A DNA stretch of 64,000 bases, taken from assembly GCF_000785515.1 (NCBI RefSeq), contig NZ_CP009913.1, forward strand, positions 958,001 to 1,022,000, written 5' to 3'. Made by a program: the position numbers and the translations under genes. The first letter of the stretch is position 1. Every line of letters begins with the position of its first letter. Below the pieces are notes generated by a model. The model had not been told where the DNA came from. It did not search any database and saw nothing but the letters and a program-made list of their open reading frames with translations. This document shows, in pieces, positions 26,571-35,822 of the stretch. Source of the DNA: Streptococcus salivarius. GTDB taxonomy: Bacteria; Bacillota; Bacilli; Lactobacillales; Streptococcaceae.

Positions 26571-27764
26571 ATGTCAGAACGTAAACTTTTCACGTCTGAA
26601 TCAGTATCTGAGGGGCATCCAGATAAAATTGCAGACCAAATTTCAGATGCCATTCTTGATGCGATTTTAGCAGAGGATCCAGATGCACACGTTGCAGCAG
26701 AAACAGCTGTCTACACTGGTTCTGTCCATGTTTTCGGTGAAGTTTCTACAACAGCTTATGTGGACATTAACCGTGTGGTTCGTGATACTATCGCTGAAAT
26801 TGGTTATAACAATGCAGAATACGGCTTTGCGGCAGAATCTGTAGGGGTTCACCCATCATTGATTGAACAATCACCAGATATTGCTCAAGGTGTCAATGAA
26901 GCACTTGAAGTTCGTGGAACTGGTGATCAAGACCCACTTGATCTTATCGGAGCTGGTGACCAAGGTTTGATGTTTGGTTTTGCTATTGACGAAACTCCAG
27001 AGTTTATGCCACTTCCAGTTAGCCTTTCACATAAATTGGTTAAAAAATTGGCAGATTTGCGTAAATCTGGTGAGATTTCATACCTTCGTCCAGATGCTAA
27101 ATCTCAGGTTACCGTTGAGTATGATGAGAATGACCAACCAGTACGTGTTGATACAGTCGTTATCTCAACGCAACACGATCCTGAAGCGACTAACGACCAA
27201 ATTCGTCAAGATGTCATTGAAAAAGTCATTAAGGCAGTTATTCCAGCCGAATACTTGGATGATGAGACTAAGTTCTTTATCAACCCAACAGGTCGTTTTG
27301 TTATCGGAGGACCTCAAGGGGACTCTGGTTTGACTGGTCGTAAGATCATTGTTGATACTTATGGTGGCTACTCAAGACACGGTGGTGGTGCCTTCTCAGG
27401 TAAGGATGCCACTAAGGTTGACCGTTCAGCTTCATATGCAGCTCGCTACATTGCCAAAAACATCGTAGCTGCTGGTCTTGCTAAGAAAGCAGAAGTACAA
27501 TTGGCTTATGCTATCGGTGTTGCTAACCCTGTGTCTGTCCGTGTTGATACTTTCGGAACGGCGACAGTTGCTGAAAGTAAACTTGAAGCTGCTGTCCGCG
27601 ATCTCTTTGACTTGCGTCCGGCAGGTATCATTCAAATGCTGGATCTTAAACGTCCTATCTATCGTCAAACAGCGGCCTATGGTCACATGGGACGTACGGA
27701 CATCGATCTTCCATGGGAAAAATTGGACAAGGTAGATGCCCTCAAAGCGGCTGTAGAAGCTTAA
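26571..27764 (+). CDS. metK: S-adenosylmethionine synthetase
   Basis: This 397-residue enzyme makes SAM from Met and ATP. Signatures are [60 protein letters not shown] and the C-terminal [14 protein letters not shown] start at 26571 because AGGGGGA is correctly placed and the protein then starts [19 protein letters not shown]; an in-frame ATG at 26526 lies inside the riboswitch. It is monocistronic and controlled by the upstream SMK box. Confidence 0.96.
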   Translation: MSERKLFTSESVSEGHPDKIADQISDAILDAILAEDPDAHVAAETAVYTGSVHVFGEVSTTAYVDINRVVRDTIAEIGYNNAEYGFAAESVGVHPSLIEQSPDIAQGVNEALEVRGTGDQDPLDLIGAGDQGLMFGFAIDETPEFMPLPVSLSHKLVKKLADLRKSGEISYLRPDAKSQVTVEYDENDQPVRVDTVVISTQHDPEATNDQIRQDVIEKVIKAVIPAEYLDDETKFFINPTGRFVIGGPQGDSGLTGRKIIVDTYGGYSRHGGGAFSGKDATKVDRSASYAARYIAKNIVAAGLAKKAEVQLAYAIGVANPVSVRVDTFGTATVAESKLEAAVRDLFDLRPAGIIQMLDLKRPIYRQTAAYGHMGRTDIDLPWEKLDKVDALKAAVEA

Positions 27765-27803
27765 AAAGATTTAATATTACTTTCAATTTAATAATATCAA
27801 AGT

Positions 27804-27838
27804 AACAGAATTTAATTTTTTTTGAATTCTGTTTTTTT
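27804..27838 (+). terminator. Terminator after metK
   Basis: AACAGAATT / AATTCTGTT stem followed by a T-run. Confidence 0.85.
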
Positions 27839-27963
27839 GTTTTGAAAATAAATAATATGAATTTTCTGACTTTAAACACTTGTAAAGCCTATGGATTGAG
27901 TGATTTAAGGATAAAAACTACTAGCTATAGATAAATTCTTTTGGTGAAAACCTTTGAAAGGAG

Positions 27964-27991
27964 TTGAAAAATAAGAATAAATTGCTATAAT
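27964..27991 (+). promoter_or_regulatory. Predicted promoter of the Pel-type operon
   Basis: TTGAAA (27964-27969), a 16-nt spacer and extended -10 TGCTATAAT (-10 at 27986-27991). Transcription from here would give a leader of about 435 nt. Confidence 0.55.
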
Positions 27992-28432
27992 AAAAGTGAC
28001 GATGTAAATATAAAACTAGAGTCATTTTAGATTGATAGAGTAAGAAGAAATACCTTTAAATAAGGTTTAACAGGTGTTAGATAATCTAAAGTGATCTGGT
28101 TAGTTTGTGATTTCTTGGGGAAGCTAATCAACATAACAAGATATTTAGTTAGTTAATTTAATCTATTCTTTAATAATATTAATTTACGTTAATGTTTATT
28201 TAGAATGATCTTGTTCTTTCTTATATTTTTAAAATCTTTAAGAATCTTCGAAAGAGATTCAGATGAGAGTTACGTGCTCACTCATTGGGGAGGAGGCCAT
28301 AACTTTCAAAGAGCTTTCTTAAGAAAGGCATTACATGGTGGTCTTGAGATTATTGGGAAATACTTGAGACTAATGATTAGAATGGGTAGAGAGTGTAGTT
28401 AAGGGGACACTCTTAAAAGTGGGGAGAAGTTT
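27992..28432 (+). other. Long AT-rich leader region before the Pel-type operon
   Basis: The roughly 440 nt have no credible gene: a 65-codon frame at 28205-28402 has no ribosome site or recognisable product. A 7-bp hairpin AGAGTGT / ACACTCT (about 28390-28413) stands directly before the GGGGAG ribosome site of the first gene. The size suggests a regulated leader, but I recognise no known riboswitch class; in particular I see no c-di-GMP aptamer. Confidence 0.5.
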
Positions 28433-30205
28433 ATGAATATTTTGATACTTGGTAATACTGCTGGATTAACAAACGATTTCATTTTGAAAACGTTTCCTAA
28501 TCAAGCAGTTTTTATTTTTGGTCATACAGGTGTAAAGAACTCTCGTAAGAATAAAATCACCGTATATACCAAACATTATGAGAACAATCAATTAGAAGAT
28601 GTTTTTGATTTTCATGATTATGATCAAATCATCTATTTTTCGGAATATCTCAATTATGGACATGAAAGTTCAGGGGAGATTGAAAATCTCATCAGATTGT
28701 TAGAGTGTCTTAAAGATAGAAAAAACAAACGTTTACTTTACATTACAGGTCCTGTCCTTGAGGATGGGAAACGAAGCTTACAGACGACAACTAAGGATAC
28801 CTTATTATCTTGGACTCGAGAATTTGGGGTCAACCTTAAAGTTCTGCATAGTCCCTTTCTTTATTCAGTCATTAATAAAGAAGATTATCTATATAAACTG
28901 TTTGTACGTTTAGACGATCATGAGCAGGTGGAGTTGAAGGAGTCATCACAAAGTCAGGCGACTTTTATCAGTCTATCTGACTTGGGAGATTTGCTTCACA
29001 AATTATGTGAGCGATGGAATGACATCTATGAAAGTATTATTATTCCGGATCCCTTCCAACTGACTTTTGGTGAGCTCTTGCAAGCTTTGGATAAATATTT
29101 CCCTAACAAGCAGGTTCATTTCTTAGAGGAAAGAAGAATTAGGAAATATGATAACGATCCTGAAAAGCACCATGATTTGCGTGATCGATTCGCTTGGTTT
29201 ATGCGTTATGCCTTGGTGCGTGACTTGCCAGATATTTACGAAGACTATCAAAAGCAGCGAAAAGGTTCTTTACGTGTTTCTAAGTTCCGCAATATCGTAG
29301 ATAATATCGTTAAGCAAAAGAGAAATAAGAAACTTGCTGCTGTTGTCGTGACTTTCTTAGTCTTTGAAGCTTTTCGATATATGACTCAAGGTCAGTTACA
29401 GTTTCAATTGATCGACCTACGTTTGCTCTTTGTTGTCTTGATTAGTACAGTTTTGGGTATGGGTTATGGCTTGTTCTCAGCAGTCCTTGCAATTATTGGT
29501 TTGACAATTAGTCAAATTTTGTCTGGAACTAGCTGGCAATTACTTCTATATAATACGGATCGTTGGGTTGCTTTTATTGCCTATATCTTTATCGCTGTTG
29601 TTTGTGGTTTTGTGGAAATGAAGAAAAAAGATGACAAGCTACAACTAGACAAACAATTGGAAACAGTTAAGGAAGACTATCTTATCCTTAATCAATCCTA
29701 CCATACATTACTCAATGAAAATAAAGACCTGAAAAATGCCTTGTTAGCAAGTCAAGATGGTCTTGGAAAAGCCTATTCTTACTTTGTGACTTTAGATCAT
29801 GCTAGTGTTGAGAAGGTTCTCAGACAGACGCTTGATTTGGTTTCAGAGATTTTGAATGCTCCTGTTTCACTTTATGGTGGTGGTCCTTTCCAATATGAGC
29901 TCCTTTTGGGAGATAACGATAAGAAGCAAGTATCTTTGACAGATTTTAAAGAAGTTGGAGATGCCTTCGGTCATGGACGTGTCTGGGCTAATAAATCATT
30001 GCTTGAGAATCGTCCAGCTTATGCCATGGAAGTTAAGACCAAGGCAGAGGGTACCTTTATCATTTGGGTAGAGGCTGTTCCTTTTGAAGCCATGTCTACT
30101 AAAGTGTTAAACGAGCTTGAGGTTCTTTCAAAAATGAGTCGTTCTTTCATTGAAAAGGCAGAACTTCTTGAACAAGCTAGTCATCAAGGGAGGGTTGCAC
30201 AATGA
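28433..30205 (+). CDS. pelD: PelD-like membrane protein: SDR-like, 4 TM, coiled coil, GAF, no GGDEF
   Basis: This 590-residue protein has an N-terminal NAD-epimerase/SDR-like region (about 1-245), about four membrane helices (about 302-395), a coiled coil (about 400-440) and a GAF domain to the end. The TM-GAF arrangement and its place ahead of PelE-, PelA-, PelF- and PelG-like genes identify it as PelD-like. PelD of Pseudomonas and Bacillus carries a degenerate GGDEF domain that binds c-di-GMP; here the chain ends after GAF. It probably organises the synthase complex at the membrane and senses another signal. It overlaps pelE by ATGA. Confidence 0.8.
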   Translation: MNILILGNTAGLTNDFILKTFPNQAVFIFGHTGVKNSRKNKITVYTKHYENNQLEDVFDFHDYDQIIYFSEYLNYGHESSGEIENLIRLLECLKDRKNKRLLYITGPVLEDGKRSLQTTTKDTLLSWTREFGVNLKVLHSPFLYSVINKEDYLYKLFVRLDDHEQVELKESSQSQATFISLSDLGDLLHKLCERWNDIYESIIIPDPFQLTFGELLQALDKYFPNKQVHFLEERRIRKYDNDPEKHHDLRDRFAWFMRYALVRDLPDIYEDYQKQRKGSLRVSKFRNIVDNIVKQKRNKKLAAVVVTFLVFEAFRYMTQGQLQFQLIDLRLLFVVLISTVLGMGYGLFSAVLAIIGLTISQILSGTSWQLLLYNTDRWVAFIAYIFIAVVCGFVEMKKKDDKLQLDKQLETVKEDYLILNQSYHTLLNENKDLKNALLASQDGLGKAYSYFVTLDHASVEKVLRQTLDLVSEILNAPVSLYGGGPFQYELLLGDNDKKQVSLTDFKEVGDAFGHGRVWANKSLLENRPAYAMEVKTKAEGTFIIWVEAVPFEAMSTKVLNELEVLSKMSRSFIEKAELLEQASHQGRVAQ

Positions 30206-31119
30206 TTCCAGTCCTAATTACTAGTATTTTAGCGGTTTGTTACTTCCTATCTATAGCACTTGTCTATAAAGCTATTGTTAGTGGCAGATCAGATTTAACC
30301 ATTTTTTACTTGATTTTCCCAATTGCTTTACCTTTCTTTGGTGCCGGTCTGATTCATATGATTTCTAAGCCAAATCCTGGTAGACACCGTCGTGGTCAAG
30401 AAGCAGCAGTTGGCGGCAAAATTAAAGATTTGACCATTGATTTTGGAAATATCGATGATTTTCAACGTCCTAAGGAATTGGTTGAAGAAGACATCGTTCC
30501 TCTTGAAGAATCTCTCTATTTGAATAAGGCTAAGGAAGCTCGTCAGCAATTGATGGGATTGGCTAATAATGATCCATCTCATTTTATGGATTTGCTCTAC
30601 TTGGCTCGCTTAAATGAGGACAGTGAAATTGTTCACTATGCGACAACCTTTATTTCTGAAATTTCAAGTCAATACGATGAGAAGTTGAGTGCCTTTGAGA
30701 AACGTTTTGAAAAAGGTGAAGCAGACTTTGACCTCTTAACCGAGTATTGTGATTTTATGGAAGATTACCTCTCTAAAGAACTTCTAAGTAAACAAATGGA
30801 AGGTTTGCTTCGTAAGGAGTACGAGGAACGTCTCTTACAGAAACTTAGTCACGGAACGACTGCTAAAGACTTAGTGAGAGTTATCCATAATGAACTAGCT
30901 CTTGGTTTGTATGATTTGGCTCAAAAGCATTTGACGCAGCTTTCAATTAAATCAAATGCGGATGATGTGTATTATTTGTATTTGGAATATTACTATCAAA
31001 CTGGTCAGTTTGATGAATTTAAAAACATGATTCGTGAGATGCAAGGCAAACAGGTTGTTCTTTCTAAGGACAAGCAAGATCTCTTGAACTTCTGGCAAGG
31101 AAAAGAGGTGATGGCATGA
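30202..31119 (+). CDS. pelE: PelE-like membrane protein with helical repeat domain
   Basis: This 305-residue protein has two N-terminal membrane helices (about residues 2-24 and 30-52) and a long alpha-helical soluble region resembling TPR-type repeats (for example QQLMGLANNDPSHFMDLLYL and YYLYLEYYYQTGQFDEFKN). This is the PelE layout; in Pel systems PelE is an inner membrane scaffold that contacts PelD and the glycosyltransferase. Its start overlaps pelD and its stop overlaps the next gene (both ATGA). Sequence similarity alone is weak; gene order carries the call. Confidence 0.75.
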   Translation: MIPVLITSILAVCYFLSIALVYKAIVSGRSDLTIFYLIFPIALPFFGAGLIHMISKPNPGRHRRGQEAAVGGKIKDLTIDFGNIDDFQRPKELVEEDIVPLEESLYLNKAKEARQQLMGLANNDPSHFMDLLYLARLNEDSEIVHYATTFISEISSQYDEKLSAFEKRFEKGEADFDLLTEYCDFMEDYLSKELLSKQMEGLLRKEYEERLLQKLSHGTTAKDLVRVIHNELALGLYDLAQKHLTQLSIKSNADDVYYLYLEYYYQTGQFDEFKNMIREMQGKQVVLSKDKQDLLNFWQGKEVMA

Positions 31120-32942
31120 AATTAGGTAAAAAGAATGTTATCCGAAAAGAAACCTTGCTAGGGGTTGGCCTTATTTTGTGTTTGGCCATCGGACTCTTTG
31201 TTCAAAAGAAGGGGGAATGGTACCCAACTCAAGGTAAGGAAGCCTATCTTACAGGAAAAGTACCATCTACGGCCTCAGTGGTCAAGGATTTAGATAAAGA
31301 TACACTGGTTCTTTATGATAGTGAAAACGAGACGAGTCAAAGGGCTTGGAAACAGTTCGAGCAAATTTTAAAAGATATGCGTATGGGAGCTAAGTTAGTC
31401 GATGTGGCTAAACACGAGTCCTATTCACTTTCAGACTATAAAAAAGTAGTCCTTCTTGTCACTGACCTTTCTCGAATGGAGGACCAGGTTCAGCCTCTCA
31501 TGGATTGGACTGAAAAAGGTGGTCAAACACTTTTTGCAGTAACTATGGGGAAAGAAAGTAATCTGGATGCCATTGATCATAATCTCGGCGTAAGTTATTC
31601 CAATTTTGAGATGGATGAGGTCAAGGAAATCTACGTAGATCCTGACTTCATGATTGGTGGGGGACGCAATTATAAAATTGAAGAATCTTTTGAGTCAGCC
31701 AGAAAAGTCTCTCTTGAAAGTGATGTTAAGGTACATGCTAAAACAACAGATGATTCTCATACACCGTTGATTTGGGAAAAATCATACGGCAAAGGGAAGT
31801 TTGTCGTTGATAACCTTGGAATTTATGAGCGTAATGTTCGTGGTATTTATGCTGCTTCCTATAGTCTTTTGACTGAAGCGACAGTTTATCCAGTAATCAA
31901 TGGTTCTACCTATTATATAGATGATTTCCCATCACCTGTTCCAGCCGGAGATGGTCGTTTCGTTAAACGTGACTATGACATGTCTGTGTCTGAATTTTAT
32001 ACCAATGTTTGGTGGCCAGACCTTCTAAAACTACATGAAAAGTATGGTATTGTTCATACAGGTGTGGTCATCGAAAACTATGAGGCCCAGACAGATGGTA
32101 AAATTGTTCAACAAAATGATTTAGATCGTTTCAAGTATTTTGGAAATTCGCTTTTGGCTAATGGTGGTGAACTTGGTTATCATGGTTACAACCACCAACC
32201 TTTGAGTCCTTCATCTGTTAATTATGGTGAAAAGTATGCCAGCTACAAGACTTGGAAGGATAAGGCTGCTATGAAGGCCAGTCTGTCTGAGTTGATTCGT
32301 TTTGTCAACCAACTCTTTCCTAAAGCGCAAAAATCAGTATACGTTCCACCATCAAATATCCTTTCAAAAGAAGGGCGAGAGGTAATCGTTAATGATTTCC
32401 CAGAAATCAAGGCTATCTCAAGTAACTATTTCCCAGGAGATTTCACTTATTCGCAAGAGTTTGAAGTGTCACCTGATGGAATGATTGAAGAGCCACGTAC
32501 AGTTTCTGGTGCGGTTTGGGACGATTTTTCACAGATGACGGTCTTTTCTGAAATGAATATGCACTATGTCAATAACCATTTCCTTCACCCTGATGATGTT
32601 CTTGATGTCGATCGTGGTGCAGAATTGGGTTGGGCAAAGATGTATAAGGCCTTGGACAAGGAAGTTAGTTGGGTCCACAATATGTCACCTTCGCTCAGGA
32701 ATCTAACAGGTTCAGAATTAGCAGGTGCTGTTCAGCGTTACGGTATTTTGAAAGTTTCTCAAAAATATACCAAAGACGCCCTAAAAATTGATCTTGAGAA
32801 TTTTCATGATCATGCTTACCTTATGGTTCGTTTAAATCAAAACGAGGTTAAGAAGGTAAAAAATGGTAAGGTTACGCATTTAACGGGTGATCTTTACCTA
32901 TTGGAGGCTACGAATAAGTCAGTCACCATCACATTAAAATAA
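31116..32942 (+). CDS. pelA: PelA-like extracellular polysaccharide deacetylase (DUF2194-like)
   Basis: This 608-residue protein has one N-terminal membrane anchor (about residues 13-30), a flavodoxin-like or ThuA-like region, then a NodB-like deacetylase barrel. The metal and catalytic motifs are visible: YYIDDFPSP (Asp269/Asp270) and GYHGYNHQP (His356, His360). It corresponds to the deacetylase half of PelA (PelA-DA) without the glycosidase half. It should remove acetyl groups from an N-acetylhexosamine polymer outside the membrane. ATGA overlap with pelE. Confidence 0.82.
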   Translation: MKLGKKNVIRKETLLGVGLILCLAIGLFVQKKGEWYPTQGKEAYLTGKVPSTASVVKDLDKDTLVLYDSENETSQRAWKQFEQILKDMRMGAKLVDVAKHESYSLSDYKKVVLLVTDLSRMEDQVQPLMDWTEKGGQTLFAVTMGKESNLDAIDHNLGVSYSNFEMDEVKEIYVDPDFMIGGGRNYKIEESFESARKVSLESDVKVHAKTTDDSHTPLIWEKSYGKGKFVVDNLGIYERNVRGIYAASYSLLTEATVYPVINGSTYYIDDFPSPVPAGDGRFVKRDYDMSVSEFYTNVWWPDLLKLHEKYGIVHTGVVIENYEAQTDGKIVQQNDLDRFKYFGNSLLANGGELGYHGYNHQPLSPSSVNYGEKYASYKTWKDKAAMKASLSELIRFVNQLFPKAQKSVYVPPSNILSKEGREVIVNDFPEIKAISSNYFPGDFTYSQEFEVSPDGMIEEPRTVSGAVWDDFSQMTVFSEMNMHYVNNHFLHPDDVLDVDRGAELGWAKMYKALDKEVSWVHNMSPSLRNLTGSELAGAVQRYGILKVSQKYTKDALKIDLENFHDHAYLMVRLNQNEVKKVKNGKVTHLTGDLYLLEATNKSVTITLK

Positions 32943-32958
32943 GGCAAAATAGGGGAAA

Positions 32959-34371
32959 ATGCCGATGAAGATATGTTTAATTCTTGAAGGGTCCTATCCG
33001 TATGTTCACGGTGGTGTCTCTACTTGGATGCATCAATATATTACAGAAATGAAAGAGCATGAATTTGTTCTCTGGGTTGTGGGGGCAACACATGAGCAAA
33101 AGGGAAAGTTTGTTTATGAACTTCCTGAAAATGTCGTAGAAGTACACGAAGTCTTTTTGGACTATGTTGTGCCAGATAAAGAAGAAGACATAGAGCCACA
33201 TCAGTTTACAGATGAGGAAAAACAAGCCCTTAAAGATATGGTTTTTTGTCAACAACCTGATTGGAAAGTCTTGTTTAAAATTTTACAGGATGGTAAGGTC
33301 GTTCCTAACGATCTCTTGAGTAGTGAGGCCTTTTTTCAGGTCTTGAAGGATCTCTGTAGTGAGCGCTACACGCAGCTATCTTTTTCAGATGTTTTTCACA
33401 CGATCCGTTCTATGCTGTTTCCACTTTTAAATATTTTATCTTGTCCACCTCCTGAAGCAGATGTTTACCACTCAATCTCTACAGGTTATGGTGGTATTCT
33501 TGCAACTTTGGGAAGTTTGACTTATGACAAACCTCTCTTCTTAACTGAACACGGGATTTATACGCGTGAACGTGAGGAAGAATTGCTTCGTGCCAAGTGG
33601 GTTTTACCTACAATGCGCCAACAGTGGGTAAGGTTCTTCTATATGTTGTCTGATGCGATTTATCAAAATGCTCAAAAAATTACCAGCCTCTTTACTAAGG
33701 CCAAGGAAATTCAGATCGAGATGGGTTGTGATCCAGAGAAATGTCAGGTTATTTCAAACGGGATTGACTACGATGCCTTTTCTCAAATTCCTTTGAAAGA
33801 ACCAGATGGTTGGATTGATATTGGAGCCGTGGTACGTTTGGCTCCAATTAAGGACATCAAAACCATGTTGTATTCTTTCTACGAACTGGCTCAGCAAGTG
33901 CCAAACGTTCGTTTGCATATCATGGGTGGTATAGATGACCAAGAATATGCGGATGAGTGTTTTAGCTTGGCCGATAAGATGGATTTGGGAGATCGTCTCC
34001 TATTCACTGGTCGTGTTAATATTCGAGAATATATGAAGAAAATTGATTTTACGCTTTTGACCAGCCTTTCTGAAGGTTTGCCACTTTCTGTTTTAGAATC
34101 AATGGCAGCTAGTCGTCCTTGTGTGACGACAGATGTCGGATGTTGTCGAGAATTGCTAGAAGGTCGTGAGGATGACAATCTAGGGATTGCAGGATTTTGT
34201 GCGCCACCTACTTGTACAGGGCCTCTTGCAGAAGCTATGAAGAAGATGGCGATTAATGATGCTAGACGTCTTGAAATGGGTGAAATTGCGCGTAAGCGTG
34301 TTGAAGCGATATATCAATATCCGCAAATGATCGGTCAGTACCGACGCTTATATGAGGAGGTGGCTGTTTAA
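32959..34371 (+). CDS. pelF: PelF-like GT4 glycosyltransferase
   Basis: This 470-residue cytosolic glycosyltransferase carries the hallmark PelF N-terminus LEGSYPYVHGGVSTWMHQYI and the family donor-binding EX7E motif (SEGLPLSVLESMA). PelF polymerises UDP-activated N-acetylhexosamine, giving the Pel chain. The start could also be the ATG at 32965 (MKICLILEG); the AGGGGAAA site serves either. Sixteen nt follow pelA; its stop overlaps pelG by one base (TAATGG). Confidence 0.92.
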   Translation: MPMKICLILEGSYPYVHGGVSTWMHQYITEMKEHEFVLWVVGATHEQKGKFVYELPENVVEVHEVFLDYVVPDKEEDIEPHQFTDEEKQALKDMVFCQQPDWKVLFKILQDGKVVPNDLLSSEAFFQVLKDLCSERYTQLSFSDVFHTIRSMLFPLLNILSCPPPEADVYHSISTGYGGILATLGSLTYDKPLFLTEHGIYTREREEELLRAKWVLPTMRQQWVRFFYMLSDAIYQNAQKITSLFTKAKEIQIEMGCDPEKCQVISNGIDYDAFSQIPLKEPDGWIDIGAVVRLAPIKDIKTMLYSFYELAQQVPNVRLHIMGGIDDQEYADECFSLADKMDLGDRLLFTGRVNIREYMKKIDFTLLTSLSEGLPLSVLESMAASRPCVTTDVGCCRELLEGREDDNLGIAGFCAPPTCTGPLAEAMKKMAINDARRLEMGEIARKRVEAIYQYPQMIGQYRRLYEEVAV

Positions 34372-35822
34372 TGGCCGGTATTGGATTTGAATTACGTAAA
34401 ATTTACAACGAGGATAGCCTTTTTTCAAAACAAAAGGCCTACGCTTATGCTGGAATTGTTTATACCGGTCCTATGCTTTTGGGGATTTTACTTACAGCTG
34501 GTGTCGTTGTTCTGACAATGGTCGCGGGAATCAGTGAAAATGAGCGTGATTATATTCTTTCGAACTTAACCTACGCTATCATCTTTTCACTTGTGATTAC
34601 CAGTCTCTTTTCTCTGGTGGTAACCCGCTTTGTTGCAGACATGCTCTACGAGAAGAAATTTGAGACTATTATCCCTTCATTTTATGCGTCGAGTGCCTTG
34701 ATGCTTATGATTGGGACACCGCTGTATGCGATTTATCTAGCATTGGCTAGTCGAAGCTTAGCAGAAGTGGCTATGGGAGTTTTGCTCTTTGGTGAGCTCT
34801 GTCTCGTTTGGAATGTGATTACCTACTTGACAGCGATTAAATCCTATAAAGAAATTATCAAAGGTTTCTTTTTAGCGATTGGTGTGACGATTGTCTCTGG
34901 GTTACTTAGTATTTTCCTACATCAAAAGTATGGTATCTTCCTAAGTGTTTGTTTGGGATACGGTGGAATGATGTTTTGGATGGTTCGTCTCATCCATGAC
35001 TATTTCCCATCTAATCTTAAAATGTCCTTTGAGTTTTTGAAATGGTTTGATCAATTTTCTGATCTTGCCAAGACAGGGCTTTACATGTTGGTAGCACTCT
35101 TTGCTCATATTATTATTAACTGGTTTGGGCCAATTAGTAAGAGTTTTGACGGCTTCTTCCGTACAGCTCCAGTCTACGATGTGCCAGCCATGCTAGCCTA
35201 CTTAACGACTTTAGTATCAACACTTAATTTCGTTATGTCTGTCGAGGTTTCCTTCTATCCGCATTTCCGACGTTATTTTAACCTCTACAATGAAGAGGGA
35301 AGTCTTTCGGATATCCAGGAAGCTGAAACTCAAATGCTGGATGTCATGAGTAACGAGCTCAAATATGTTTTTTGGAAACAATTGCTAGCGACAATTTTCA
35401 TTATGTTTTTCGGAAGCGTGGCCTTGACTTATTTACCAATTGGTTTTAACAATCAAATGCATGGGTACTTTTTAACGCTATGTCTTGCTTATGGCCTCTA
35501 TGCTGTTGGTAATGTAAATATCTTGCTATTGATGTATTTTGCAGATTATAAGGGGGCCAAGAAACTTGCCAAACACTTTGCTATTTTGACAGTAGTTTTG
35601 AGTTTTGGTTCTCAGTTCTTGGACTCAGCCTTCCTAGGCTACGCCTTCTTGATTTCTTCTCTTGTTCTTTTTATTGAAAGTGGTCAGGAAATCGATAAAT
35701 ACACAAGTGATCTTCAGTATCATTTCTTAGGAAGCCAAGCCATGGTATCTAAGAAAGACGTGGGCTATTTTGAAAAATGGACTGAGCGTTTAGAAAACGT
35801 ACAAAAGAGGTGGGGGAAATGA
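34371..35822 (+). CDS. pelG: PelG-like membrane exporter
   Basis: This 483-residue polytopic protein has about twelve hydrophobic helices and starts MAGIGFELRKIYNEDSLFSK, the characteristic PelG N-terminus. It is of the polysaccharide-transporter/MATE-like superfamily and moves the growing polymer across the membrane with PelD, PelE and PelF. A cytosolic C-terminal tail (about residues 440-483) is charged. Its end overlaps the CotH-family lipoprotein gene by ATGA, which ties the accessory module to the core operon. Confidence 0.92.
   Translation: MAGIGFELRKIYNEDSLFSKQKAYAYAGIVYTGPMLLGILLTAGVVVLTMVAGISENERDYILSNLTYAIIFSLVITSLFSLVVTRFVADMLYEKKFETIIPSFYASSALMLMIGTPLYAIYLALASRSLAEVAMGVLLFGELCLVWNVITYLTAIKSYKEIIKGFFLAIGVTIVSGLLSIFLHQKYGIFLSVCLGYGGMMFWMVRLIHDYFPSNLKMSFEFLKWFDQFSDLAKTGLYMLVALFAHIIINWFGPISKSFDGFFRTAPVYDVPAMLAYLTTLVSTLNFVMSVEVSFYPHFRRYFNLYNEEGSLSDIQEAETQMLDVMSNELKYVFWKQLLATIFIMFFGSVALTYLPIGFNNQMHGYFLTLCLAYGLYAVGNVNILLLMYFADYKGAKKLAKHFAILTVVLSFGSQFLDSAFLGYAFLISSLVLFIESGQEIDKYTSDLQYHFLGSQAMVSKKDVGYFEKWTERLENVQKRWGK

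Noticed and set aside
28205..28402. 65-codon open frame in the Pel-type leader
   Set aside because: No ribosome site, no recognisable product and no support beyond being open; kept as leader.
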